DNA of 5,889 bases, taken from positions 1 through 5,889 of the forward strand of contig JAEXTI010000494.1 of assembly GCA_023406965.1 (NCBI GenBank), written 5' to 3'. The position numbers were made by a program, and so were the translations under genes. Below, in pieces: positions 1 to 5,889 of this stretch (positions are counted from its first letter, which is position 1; each line of letters opens with the position of its first letter). The notes under the pieces were generated by a model. It ran no database searches. It saw nothing but the letters and a program-made list of their open reading frames with translations, and was not told the DNA's origin. The stretch is from Chloroflexota bacterium (GTDB taxonomy: Bacteria; Chloroflexota; Anaerolineae; Anaerolineales; Anaerolineaceae).

Positions 1-198
1 GGACAGGAAATGCCCGAGGTGCGACCTATTCTGGTATTCACCAGCCCCAAAGCCAGCGTGGATGCGCCCGACGCGCCCTATATCACGCTCGAAGTGGATA
101 AACTCAAGGATGTCGTCCGCCGCCGCGCCAAAGAGGCCCCGGTGCGTCTCGAATCCCTCGCTCCCCTGATCGAATTGCTGCCCAAAGAAGGAAATTAA
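1..198 (+). CDS. C-terminal end of a protein, possibly NERD (nuclease-related) domain
   Basis: The frame is open from the first base and ends at a TAA at 196-198, giving 65 visible residues. The gene begins outside the window, so the ATG at 10 is probably internal. The segment RPILVFTSPKASVD, followed by a short acidic/Pro stretch and a basic helix (KLKDVVRRRAKE), resembles the end of NERD-domain proteins, where a hydrophobic strand ending in VFT(N/S)PKA precedes a helix with LK residues. This match is from memory and the catalytic part of the domain is not visible, so the name is tentative. The final helix (LESLAPLIELLPKEGN) is amphipathic. The gene converges on the rluB-like gene and the two share the terminator just downstream. 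Coding status is well supported by codon pattern and by the terminator directly after the stop. Confidence 0.6.
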   Translation, partial: GQEMPEVRPILVFTSPKASVDAPDAPYITLEVDKLKDVVRRRAKEAPVRLESLAPLIELLPKEGN

Positions 199-248
199 TT
201 CAAAAAAGCATGATGCGGCGCGAACGCGCCGCATCATGCTTTTTTGAA
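199..248. terminator. Bidirectional rho-independent terminator
   Basis: Positions 199-221 and 226-248 are perfect inverted copies (23 bp) separated by the 4-nt loop GAAC at 222-225. The core is GC-rich (GATGCGGCGC pairing with GCGCCGCATC). It is flanked by A6 on the left (202-207) and T6 on the right (240-245), so a U-tract follows the GC stem whichever strand is transcribed. It starts one base after the stop of the upstream + strand gene and lies 41 nt beyond the stop of the - strand rluB-like gene. It therefore serves both converging transcripts. Confidence 0.93.
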
Positions 249-252
249 AGTC

Positions 253-272
253 CTCCCGACTCAAAGCGGGAG
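253..272. other. Small stem-loop in the rluB 3' untranslated region
   Basis: CTCCCG (253-258) pairs with CGGGAG (267-272) around an 8-nt loop. It lies between the rluB-like stop (289-291) and the main terminator. No U-tract follows it on the - strand, so it is more likely a 3'-end accessory hairpin than a second terminator. At 6 bp, chance is possible. Confidence 0.35.
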
Positions 273-288
273 AATATCAGTTAGAGTA

Positions 289-1284
289 TTACGAATTCCG
301 CTTAGGCCGCGGCTTAGCTGCCGGTCTCCCAGCAGGCTTGGGACCTTGCCCACCGCTCGGTCGCGTCGTTGGGCGCGCGCCCGGCTTGACCGCCGGTCGC
401 ACAGAAGAGGATGGTCGACCTGTTCCGGTTCTCGGGCGGGATTGGCTCTCGCCGGAGCGCGCTGGGCGGTTGTGCACCTCCGGGGCGGGTCTGTGCTCCA
501 TGCGCTGATCCACTTCCTGACGGATAAACTTTTCGGTCGGAGCAACCCGGCGCGTGGGTCGCGCGGTCTCTTTACCCTCTTGCAGCGCCCGCACCTCGCT
601 ACTGGTCAAATGACGCCACTCGCGGGGCTTCAGATCGCCCAGCCGCAGCGTGCCGATTCGCACACGAACGATGCGCACCACAGGCAGCCCAATGGTCGCG
701 CATGTCTCGCGGATTTGCCGTTTGCGGCCTTCTCGCAGCACCACGTTCAACCACGAGCCTTTGCCCTGGGTAGTCTCCACACGCACATCCGCCGGTGATG
801 TTTTGTAGCCATCTTCCAGCACCACGCCGCGGCGGAAAGCTTCCAACTGAGCATCGTCGGGGTGTTTTGCCACCAGCACGCGGTACTCTTTCTGATGTCC
901 AAAACGCGGATGGGTCAGTTTGTTGGTCAATTCACCGTCATTGGTCAGCAGGATCAGCCCTTCGCTTTCCACGTCCAGCCGCCCAACCGGGTAGACGGCT
1001 TCGGTCACCTGCACCAGGTCTCGCACCGTGGGGCGCGGGTCGCCGGGGGCGTCCACCGCCGAGATCACCCCGCGCGGTTTGTGTAGCGCAATGTACACAT
1101 TCGCTTCCGCCTGTGGGATGACGGAACCGTCTACGGTGATTTTGTCTTTGGTTGCATCCGCTTTGGAGCCCAAAATGGCAGCCTGACCGTTGATTTTCAC
1201 CCGGCCCTGCTCAATTAACTCTTCACACGAACGACGCGAACCATAACCGGCCCGCGCCAAGATTTTCTGCACTCGTTCTTCCAT
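289..1284 (-). CDS. rluB: 23S rRNA pseudouridine synthase, RluB/RsuA family, with basic C-terminal tail
   Basis: The 331-residue protein isomerises a uridine in rRNA to pseudouridine in the cytoplasm; the exact target (RluB, RluE, RluF or RsuA type) cannot be read from the sequence. Residues 2-48 form an S4 RNA-binding domain (VQKILARAGYGSRRSCEELI, then GRVKINGQ). The synthase domain follows from about 62, with the family motif PVGRLDVESEGLILLTNDGE at 99-118, whose D104 is the predicted catalytic aspartate. The late motif REGRKRQIRE (184-193) and a domain end near residue 228 also fit. Residues 240-331 are an added low-complexity tail rich in Pro, Arg, Gly and Lys, probably disordered and RNA-binding by charge. 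Upstream scpB ends 29 nt away, so the two are likely cotranscribed. The ATG at 1284 has no Shine-Dalgarno sequence but a perfect TATAAT ends 7 nt before it. The family is certain; the symbol is a best guess within it. Confidence 0.92.
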   Translation of the reverse strand: MEERVQKILARAGYGSRRSCEELIEQGRVKINGQAAILGSKADATKDKITVDGSVIPQAEANVYIALHKPRGVISAVDAPGDPRPTVRDLVQVTEAVYPVGRLDVESEGLILLTNDGELTNKLTHPRFGHQKEYRVLVAKHPDDAQLEAFRRGVVLEDGYKTSPADVRVETTQGKGSWLNVVLREGRKRQIRETCATIGLPVVRIVRVRIGTLRLGDLKPREWRHLTSSEVRALQEGKETARPTRRVAPTEKFIRQEVDQRMEHRPAPEVHNRPARSGESQSRPRTGTGRPSSSVRPAVKPGARPTTRPSGGQGPKPAGRPAAKPRPKRNS

Positions 1285-1291
1285 AATTAAG

Positions 1292-1297
1292 ATTATA
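1292..1297 (-). promoter_or_regulatory. Putative -10 box for a leaderless rluB transcript
   Basis: On the - strand TATAAT is followed by 7 nt (CTTAATT) and then the rluB ATG. Transcription normally starts about 7 nt after a -10 box, so the message would begin at or next to the start codon. I see no TTGACA-like -35 box at 16-18 bp; the hexamer at 17-bp spacing is GGATTA. It sits inside the 29-nt scpB-rluB gap and would give rluB its own promoter. Confidence 0.5.
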
Positions 1298-1313
1298 CTC
1301 GATCAGCCCGGAA

Positions 1314-1895
1314 TTAATCCTTCAGAATTCCATTCTTGGGCTCTTCTTCCCCAAACTCATCCTCATCGGGAATGTCATAAGGCGGCAATTCAATTAAAGA
1401 AGACAACCCAAAATGCTGCAAGAACTCGCTGGTCGTCCCGTATAGAATCGGTCTGCCTGGTCCTTCCGACCGCCCCACCTCTTGAATCAACCCCTTGCCC
1501 AACAGGCTTTTCATCACGCCATCGCTATTCACCCCGCGAATGCCGTCAATGGTTGGGCGCGTCACCGGCTGGCGATATGCGACAATAGCCAACGTTTCCA
1601 GCCCAGCCCGGCTCAAGCGGGCGGTGGCTTCCAGCCCCAGGAACTTTTCCACCTGCGCGGCGAAACCTGCCGCGCTGGTCAATTGCACGCGCCCGCCATG
1701 CCACTGCAGGCTCAAACCGCGCCCGTCGGCGTACTCCTCGCCCAGCGCACGCAGCGCCTCTTCAACGGCCTCGCCTTTCTGGTCAAGCGCTTCAGCCAAC
1801 TGGGCCGGGGTCACCGGACCGGCAGCCACAAACAACAGCGCTTCAAGCGCTGCGCGGAGTTGCAAATTCGTAAGGGGTTGGGTTTGTTCACTCAT
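1314..1895 (-). CDS. scpB: Chromosome segregation and condensation protein ScpB
   Basis: The 193-residue protein is the winged-helix kleisin-binding subunit of the SMC-ScpA-ScpB condensin, which compacts and helps separate chromosomes on the nucleoid. Length is typical for the family. The first winged helix covers about residues 10-87 (LRAALEALLFVAAGPVTPAQL). The second covers about 94-165 and carries the strongly conserved block LSRAGLETLAIVAYRQPVTR (94-113), IRGVNSDGV (119-127), then GRPILYGTTSEFLQHFGL (147-164). The end is acidic (173-188). The start is the most upstream ATG; the region before it, which it shares with the divergent lipoprotein gene, shows no Shine-Dalgarno sequence. scpA, which usually sits directly upstream of scpB, is not adjacent: a divergent gene begins 41 bp away. 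The rluB-like gene follows, a partner often seen downstream of scpB in bacteria. Confidence 0.96.
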   Translation of the reverse strand: MSEQTQPLTNLQLRAALEALLFVAAGPVTPAQLAEALDQKGEAVEEALRALGEEYADGRGLSLQWHGGRVQLTSAAGFAAQVEKFLGLEATARLSRAGLETLAIVAYRQPVTRPTIDGIRGVNSDGVMKSLLGKGLIQEVGRSEGPGRPILYGTTSEFLQHFGLSSLIELPPYDIPDEDEFGEEEPKNGILKD

Positions 1896-1897
1896 GC

Positions 1898-1903
1898 TAT
1901 AAT
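1898..1903 (+). promoter_or_regulatory. Putative -10 box for the lipoprotein run
   Basis: A perfect TATAAT lies in the 41-bp divergent region, starting 39 nt before the first ATG of the + strand run. A start site near 1910 would give a leader of about 27 nt. The -35 region is poor: a TTGGGT at 1878-1883 has only a 14-bp spacer. TAAAAT at 1911-1916 is a second -10 candidate. Either would place the RNA polymerase site over the start of scpB, so the two directions may compete. Confidence 0.4.
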
Positions 1904-1936
1904 TGAGCGGTAAAATTCACATTTCCTAGGATTAGA

Positions 1937-2500
1937 ATGATGAAACGAATTTCGTTTTTACTATTGGTACTTGTCTTATCCAGCCTCGCTTGCGGTCTGC
2001 CCACTCGCGACCTGCCCCCCACGCCCACCGCCATTCCGGTGGACCCTGCTCAGGCACAAGCCCTGGAGGATCAGTTGGCGACGGCTGCCGCCGAACTCGA
2101 CGCCGGCAACCTGGTCACCTTGACCATCACCGACACTCAACTGACTTCTTACCTAGCCAGGCAACTGGGGCAACAAAGCGACGTAGCGTTTGTAAATCCC
2201 CAGGTCCGCTTAACCAACGGCAACATCGAAATGAGCGGAGATGTCACCATTGAAAAACTCACTGCCCAGGCTACGCTCGTTTTCTCTGCCTACGTTGCCA
2301 ACGGCAGCCTGTCGGTTGAAGTGCAAGACGCCAAACTGGGCGCGCTGCCCCTGCCCGACCGGATTATCACCCAGATCAACGACACCATGAATGCCAACAT
2401 GCAAGAAATGACCTCCGTAGACGGGCGCAGGCTCGACGTTCAGAGCGTCACCATCGGCGAAGGTGTCATGACCGTTACCGGGCAGATGGTCCAACCTTAA
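1937..2500 (+). CDS. Small predicted lipoprotein, possibly DUF2140/LmeA-like
   Basis: This 187-residue protein has a signal peptide (MMKRISFLLLVLVLSSLAC) with a lipobox-like end and predicted lipidated C19. Ser at -3 is a mild departure from the usual Leu. A Pro/Thr linker (21-37) leads to a helix-prone acidic segment and then a beta-rich domain from about residue 58. The order of elements is an ITDTQLTSYLARQL helix, alternating strands (VRLTNGNIEMSGDVTIE), a VSVEVQ-like strand, then a GALPLPDRIITQINDTMN segment. This resembles DUF2140 (YpmS) or DUF2993 (LmeA) envelope proteins, where a G-x-lPlP stretch precedes a helix. That resemblance is from memory and the function is unknown. ATGs at 1937 and 1940 are both possible; AGGA at 1928-1931 is 5 and 8 nt away respectively. 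It is the first gene of the + strand run, 34 nt before the next. Confidence 0.8.
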   Translation: MMKRISFLLLVLVLSSLACGLPTRDLPPTPTAIPVDPAQAQALEDQLATAAAELDAGNLVTLTITDTQLTSYLARQLGQQSDVAFVNPQVRLTNGNIEMSGDVTIEKLTAQATLVFSAYVANGSLSVEVQDAKLGALPLPDRIITQINDTMNANMQEMTSVDGRRLDVQSVTIGEGVMTVTGQMVQP

Positions 2501-2534
2501 GCTCAACAGGCAACGCACCGATTATACCCGATTT

Positions 2535-4145
2535 ATGAACAACCGCCGACCACAGCCAGCCCGCATCTTCCCAATCATGACCGCCGCATTGCTCTTTCTG
2601 GCAGCGCTGATGCTTTCCGCTTGCCTGCCGCGCACGCCCAAGCCAACCGAAACCTTCTCTGTCACGCTTCAGGTCGACGGCAAGCAGACCAATGTTCAGG
2701 CAACTCCCGGTGACACTGTGCAGAATGTGTTGGATCGCAGCGGCGTGAAACTCAACTCGCTTGACCGGATTGATCCGGCTGGTTATACCGTACTCTCGCC
2801 GGATGCAATGATCACCGTTGTGCGCGTCAGCGAAGAGTTTGAAATCGAGGAAACCACCATCCCCTTCGACCGGCAAATTGTCCGCAACGAATCGCTGCCC
2901 GAAAAGCAAGAGCGCATCATCCAGCTAGGCGTAAACGGTGTCCAACAGATCACTTACCGCCAGGTCTACGAAGATGGCCAACCCCTGGCCCGCACTGTGT
3001 TCAAGTCGGAGCTGATCAAAGAACCTCAGGCCGAAATCGTCATGGTTGGCGTTCAACGCCCCTTCACGCCCATCTCCATCCCCGGGCGTCTCGTTTACCT
3101 TGCGGGTGGCAACGCCTGGTCCATGGACAGCAACACCGGCGTGCGCACGCCGCTGGTCACCTCCGGTGACCTGGACGGGTACGTGTTTTCGCTCTCTCCC
3201 GAGCGCGACTGGCTGCTCTTCACCCGCAAATCAACCGCCGCCCCCGACGAAGAGATCAACACCTTGTGGATGGTCAACATCACCGAGGAAGGCGCCGAGC
3301 CGGTGGACTTGCGCGTCAGCAACATTGTCCATTTTGCCGATTGGGCCCCTAATAAGCTCCTCACCATCGCCTATTCAACCGTGGAACCCCGCGCCACTGC
3401 CCCCGGCTGGCAGGCCAACAATGATCTATGGATCGTTTCCTATGCCAGTTCAGGCATGTATATCCAACGCACCCAGCTCATCGAAGGGGGTTCCGGCGGC
3501 ACATACGGCTGGTGGGGCACATCCTTCGCCTGGTCTCCGGAAGGGGACCAACTGGCCTACGCTCGCCCCGATGGCGCAGGGCTGGTTGACCTGGACGCCG
3601 GCGAGCTCACCTCCCTGGTCGATATCCTCCCCTACCAGACCGGCGGCGATTGGGCCTGGGTCAGCGGTCTGGCCTGGGCGCCCTCCGGCAACAGCCTCTA
3701 CCTGGTCACGCACCAATCCAAACCCGGCCTGGAGAACGCCGAAGCCTCACCCGTTTTTGACCTATCTGCTGTGATCCTCGAAGGCCCCCTGCTGAGGCTG
3801 GTTGAGCAAAGCGGCATGTTTGCCTACCCGGTAACCTCCCCCTCGCTCGAAGATGGCAGCTTTCAAGTGGCTTATCTGCAAGCCATTTTCCCCGAGCTGA
3901 GCGAAACAGGCCGCTACCGTCTGGCGGTCATCGACCGCGACGGCTCCAACACCCAGGTGCTGTTTCCCGCCGAGGATATGAACGGTCTCGAGCCCCAATC
4001 GGTGATCTGGTCGCCGGAAACCTTTTCAGATGGAAATTACCGCCTGGCTGCGCTCTATGATGGCAACCTGTATCTGATCGATCCCGCCACGCGGGAATAC
4101 CAGCAAATCACCGGCGACGGCCTGATCCAGCACATCGATTGGTAG
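2535..4145 (+). CDS. Large lipoprotein: DUF348-like + G5 domain + TolB/PD40-like beta-propeller
   Basis: The 536-residue protein has a signal peptide with a canonical lipobox LSAC (27-30, lipidated C30). Residues 40-98 look like one DUF348/YabE-type ubiquitin-like domain ([35 protein letters not shown]). Residues 101-172 fit a G5 domain ([32 protein letters not shown], ending EIVMVG). From about 183 to 536 there are repeated strands of WD40-like/PD40 type, for example [15 protein letters not shown] (218-232), [17 protein letters not shown] (331-347), [15 protein letters not shown] (379-393) and [20 protein letters not shown] (491-510), as in TolB propellers. DUF348 and G5 are known from RpfB and YabE cell-wall proteins, but no transglycosylase or RlpA-like domain follows here. 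The likely site is the outer face of the membrane, perhaps binding glycan or protein; the partner is unknown. The start lacks a Shine-Dalgarno sequence; M15 is less likely because it would remove the basic n-region. Confidence 0.88.
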   Translation: MNNRRPQPARIFPIMTAALLFLAALMLSACLPRTPKPTETFSVTLQVDGKQTNVQATPGDTVQNVLDRSGVKLNSLDRIDPAGYTVLSPDAMITVVRVSEEFEIEETTIPFDRQIVRNESLPEKQERIIQLGVNGVQQITYRQVYEDGQPLARTVFKSELIKEPQAEIVMVGVQRPFTPISIPGRLVYLAGGNAWSMDSNTGVRTPLVTSGDLDGYVFSLSPERDWLLFTRKSTAAPDEEINTLWMVNITEEGAEPVDLRVSNIVHFADWAPNKLLTIAYSTVEPRATAPGWQANNDLWIVSYASSGMYIQRTQLIEGGSGGTYGWWGTSFAWSPEGDQLAYARPDGAGLVDLDAGELTSLVDILPYQTGGDWAWVSGLAWAPSGNSLYLVTHQSKPGLENAEASPVFDLSAVILEGPLLRLVEQSGMFAYPVTSPSLEDGSFQVAYLQAIFPELSETGRYRLAVIDRDGSNTQVLFPAEDMNGLEPQSVIWSPETFSDGNYRLAALYDGNLYLIDPATREYQQITGDGLIQHIDW

Positions 4146-4162
4146 CCCGCCGGAAAACTATG

Positions 4163-4167
4163 AGGAG
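4163..4167 (+). promoter_or_regulatory. Shine-Dalgarno site that decides the decarboxylase start
   Basis: AGGAG ends 10 nt before the ATG at 4178. In-frame starts further upstream (a GTG inside the preceding gene and the ATG at 4160) would put this site inside or after the coding start. They would also add a basic tail ahead of the Rossmann strand [10 protein letters not shown], which is the normal N-terminus of the family. Confidence 0.8.
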
Positions 4168-4177
4168 AAAAACTTCC

Positions 4178-5137
4178 ATGCGTGTTTTAGTCACCGGCGC
4201 AGCCGGCTTCCTGGGTTCTCACCTGTGCGAGAAGCTGATTAATGAGGGTCATTTCGTCATCGGAATGGACAACTTCATTACCGGCAGCCCTGACAACCTT
4301 GAACACCTGGCCGGAAACCCCAATTTCACCTTTATCCGTCACGATGTGTCGAACTTTATCTTTGTTCCCGGCAAGGTACAGGCCGTCCTGCACTTCGCCT
4401 CGCCTGCCAGCCCCAACCCCGCCTCCCCCTACGGCTACACCAATTTGCCGATTCAAACCATGAAAGCGGGGGCGCTGGGCACCCATAATACCCTGGGAGT
4501 GGCCCGCGCTCACAATGCTCGCTACCTGCTGGCCTCCACCAGCGAGATCTATGGCGACCCGCTGGAGCATCCCCAGAAAGAAACTTACTGGGGCCACGTA
4601 GACCCCATTGGTGTGCGCTCGGTGTACGACGAAGCCAAACGCTTCGCTGAAGCCCTCACAATGGCCTACCACGGCTACCACGGCCTCAATACCAGCATTG
4701 TACGTATCTTCAACACTTTTGGCCCGCGCATGCGCCTGGATGACGGTCGTGTGGTACCTAACTTCATCCAGCAAGCCATCCGCGGCGAGCCCCTCACCGT
4801 CTATGGCGACGGGCAGCAAACCCGCAGCTTCTGCTTCGTCAGCGATCTGGTCGATGGCATCTACCGCCTGCTCATGTCTGATGAACATTATCCTGTCAAT
4901 ATTGGCAACCCCAATGAAATGAATATGATTGAATTCGCGGAAACCATCAATCGTATTGTCGGCAATTCATCTGGAATCACATCAAAACCGGCCCTGCGCC
5001 TGGGGGACGACCCCCAACGCCGCAGGCCGGATATTACTCGTGCGAAGGAATTATTACAATGGGAACCGAAAGTATCTCTCGAACAAGGAATCGCTCTGAC
5101 CGTACCTTACTTCCGTCAAAAAATGGGATTGGAATGA
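4178..5137 (+). CDS. UDP-glucuronate decarboxylase (UDP-xylose synthase), extended SDR family
   Basis: The 319-residue enzyme is predicted to convert UDP-glucuronate to UDP-xylose and CO2 using tightly bound NAD, in the cytoplasm. The Rossmann motif GAAGFLG is at residues 7-13 and the acidic residue for NAD ribose is in MDNF (30-33). The family stretch FASPASP is at 73-79. The catalytic set is T121 and E123 in [10 protein letters not shown], with Y150 and K154 in YDEAK. The block [20 protein letters not shown] (177-196) and the substrate region GDGQQTRSF (210-218) match UDP-xylose synthases closely. Compared with the usual ASPASPxxY region there are about five extra residues ([10 protein letters not shown]). 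Other SDR epimerases or dTDP-glucose dehydratases are less likely given the TSEIYGDP and RMRLDDGR blocks. It overlaps the GtrA gene by 4 nt (ATGA), which suggests translational coupling and a shared glycan pathway. Confidence 0.92.
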   Translation: MRVLVTGAAGFLGSHLCEKLINEGHFVIGMDNFITGSPDNLEHLAGNPNFTFIRHDVSNFIFVPGKVQAVLHFASPASPNPASPYGYTNLPIQTMKAGALGTHNTLGVARAHNARYLLASTSEIYGDPLEHPQKETYWGHVDPIGVRSVYDEAKRFAEALTMAYHGYHGLNTSIVRIFNTFGPRMRLDDGRVVPNFIQQAIRGEPLTVYGDGQQTRSFCFVSDLVDGIYRLLMSDEHYPVNIGNPNEMNMIEFAETINRIVGNSSGITSKPALRLGDDPQRRRPDITRAKELLQWEPKVSLEQGIALTVPYFRQKMGLE

Positions 5138-5589
5138 TCATCACCAACCCACAAGAAAGAGGCCGCTTCTTACGCTTCGCTGTTGTGGGTGTCATTGGCG
5201 CCGTGGTCGATTTTGGCACCTTCAACATCCTCACCGGCATTTTCAAACTCGCCGGCGTTCTGTCCTCGGTCATCTCTTTCACAGCCGCCGTCACCAGCAA
5301 CTTCCTTTGGAACCGTTTCTGGACCTATCCGGATTCGCGCAGCAAGAATGTCTCCAGGCAAATTGTCCAGTTTGCTGTGGTTAGCCTGATTGGCCTGGGC
5401 ATCCGCACCCCATTATTCGCCTGGCTCGAAAAAGTACTGATCACCTTCTTTGATAAGAACCTTTCAAAAACCTTCTTCCTCAGCCCCACCTTCGTCGGGC
5501 ACAACATTGCCCTGGCGATTGCGGTGCTGGTAGTGATGATGTGGAACTTCTTCGCCAATCGATACTGGACGTATAACGACGTCAGTTAA
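5134..5589 (+). CDS. GtrA-family membrane protein
   Basis: The 151-residue protein has four predicted membrane segments (about 14-35, 39-58, 77-104 and 122-144). GtrA proteins are thought to help move undecaprenyl-phosphate-linked sugars across the membrane during O-antigen, teichoic acid or arabinogalactan modification. The family signature is the early [15 protein letters not shown] (14-28) and the pair of related segments [10 protein letters not shown] (56-65) and [10 protein letters not shown] (138-147), each closing a two-helix half. The start at 5134 overlaps the preceding TGA (ATGA). A longer frame from 5059 would add 25 basic residues from inside the decarboxylase and is rejected. GGGA at 5125-5128 can serve as a weak ribosome site. 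Its tight link to the UDP-xylose enzyme suggests that xylose-containing or related glycans are exported, but its exact lipid-linked cargo is unknown. Confidence 0.93.
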   Translation: MIITNPQERGRFLRFAVVGVIGAVVDFGTFNILTGIFKLAGVLSSVISFTAAVTSNFLWNRFWTYPDSRSKNVSRQIVQFAVVSLIGLGIRTPLFAWLEKVLITFFDKNLSKTFFLSPTFVGHNIALAIAVLVVMMWNFFANRYWTYNDVS

Positions 5590-5615
5590 CCCATCTGGCG
5601 GTCGCAGGCCGTTTC

Positions 5616-5623
5616 AAAAGGAG
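5616..5623 (+). promoter_or_regulatory. Shine-Dalgarno site for the ChlI-like gene
   Basis: AAAAGGAG lies 9 nt before the ATG at 5633, the strongest ribosome site in the window. It fixes the start of the truncated last gene. Confidence 0.85.
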
Positions 5624-5632
5624 TGCGCAATC

Positions 5633-5889
5633 ATGTCGGAGTATAACGACTCTGCTCTGGGAGAAAAAGAAACCGGTTACGTCCGAACCGTTCGCTCATT
5701 GCGCGAACTGATCGATCTGGTCACCGGGCGCGCCTTTGAAGCCGACCTACCCCACGAAGATGCCGGCCTGGCCGACGTCATGCCCTTCCCTTTCCTGGCC
5801 CTGGTGGGACAGCAAGAGATGAAACTGGCGCTGCTCCTTTCCATCATCAACCCCCTGGTCAGCGGTGTTTTGCTGGTGGGGCCGCGCGG
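5633..5889 (+). CDS. Magnesium-chelatase ChlI/BchI-type AAA+ ATPase, N-terminal part
   Basis: Eighty-five codons are visible before the window ends, with no stop. After a roughly 48-residue leader unlike the core family (SEYNDSALGEKETGY, then VRSLRELIDLVTGRAFEADL), the family start appears: FPFLALVGQQEMKLALLLSI, then a short INPLVSGVLLVGPRG segment. This matches the ChlI/BchI pattern FPFsAivGQ-eemK-ALll, with GPRG being the beginning of the Walker A motif GPRGTGKS; the Lys and Ser/Thr lie past the edge. ChlI drives Mg insertion into protoporphyrin in phototrophs, but many non-phototrophs carry ChlI-like ATPases paired with VWA-domain proteins for other metallochelatase-like or unknown tasks. 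No bch or chl gene is visible nearby, so chlorophyll synthesis should not be assumed. It begins 43 nt after the GtrA gene. Confidence 0.88.
   Translation, partial: MSEYNDSALGEKETGYVRTVRSLRELIDLVTGRAFEADLPHEDAGLADVMPFPFLALVGQQEMKLALLLSIINPLVSGVLLVGPR

Noticed and set aside
244..798. Open frame on the + strand (184 codons) opposite the rluB-like gene
   Set aside because: Arg/Ser/His-rich shadow of the basic Pro/Arg tail and synthase domain; no ribosome site or family pattern, and it starts inside the terminator's T-tract region.
1896..1936. A - strand promoter for scpB in the divergent region
   Set aside because: One must exist, but the only -10-like hexamers (for example TATAGC directly before the ATG) are weak or wrongly spaced, so I could not place it.
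4139..4177. Extended start for the decarboxylase overlapping the previous gene
   Set aside because: It would add 13 basic residues before the Rossmann strand and place the AGGAG site inside the coding region.
4187..4888. Long open frame on the - strand (233 codons) opposite the decarboxylase
   Set aside because: It lies wholly antisense to a gene with clear family motifs, its protein has no recognisable pattern, and long antisense frames are expected from the codon bias of GC-rich genes.
5590..5632. Possible hairpin between the GtrA and ChlI-like genes
   Set aside because: Only short imperfect GGC/GCC pairings and no U-tract; the following strong ribosome site argues for continued transcription.
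5571..5650. Direct repeat GTATAACGAC at 5571-5580 and 5641-5650, exactly 70 bp apart
   Set aside because: Only 10 bp long, in the coding parts of two different genes, with no matching flanks; too short to call an attachment or insertion site.

Overview
The window looks like chromosomal DNA from a GC-rich bacterium, most plausibly a member of the Chloroflexota (Anaerolineae-like). This placement is inferred from remembered protein style, not from a search. The clues are the wording of the RluB-type pseudouridine synthase core, the UDP-xylose-synthase subtype with its [15 protein letters not shown] stretch, and lipoproteins with short Pro/Thr linkers after the lipidated Cys. There are no rRNA or tRNA genes, CRISPR arrays, insertion sequences or signs of recent transfer. 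The whole window is densely coding.

Layout. (1) Positions 1-198 (+) are the C-terminal end of a gene, possibly a NERD-domain protein. (2) Positions 199-248 hold a perfect 23-bp inverted repeat with flanking A and T tracts, a bidirectional terminator shared by two converging genes. (3) Positions 289-1895 (-) are a two-gene unit: scpB (chromosome segregation and condensation protein B), then an rluB-like 23S rRNA pseudouridine synthase with a long basic Pro/Arg-rich tail. (4) A 41-bp divergent intergenic region (1896-1936) separates this from a + strand run that continues to the window end. The run comprises a small lipoprotein (1937-2500), a large lipoprotein combining DUF348-like, G5 and TolB/PD40-like propeller parts (2535-4145), a UDP-glucuronate decarboxylase (4178-5137), a GtrA-family membrane protein (5134-5589), and the first 85 codons of a magnesium-chelatase ChlI-type AAA+ ATPase (5633 onward, cut inside its Walker A motif).

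How the genes may work together. The + strand run has gaps of 34 nt, 32 nt, a 4-nt ATGA overlap and 43 nt, so it could be one transcript. The first four products point to the cell envelope: two predicted lipoproteins, an enzyme making UDP-xylose, and a small membrane protein of a family that helps move lipid-linked sugars. A surface-glycan or envelope role is therefore a reasonable inference but not proven. No glycosyltransferase is visible here.

Most unusual points: the DUF348 + G5 + propeller lipoprotein; scpB without scpA beside it; a perfect TATAAT 7 nt upstream of the rluB ATG that suggests leaderless transcription; and a contrast between genes without Shine-Dalgarno sequences and internal genes with strong ones. 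I do not see a clearly new multi-gene system in this window.
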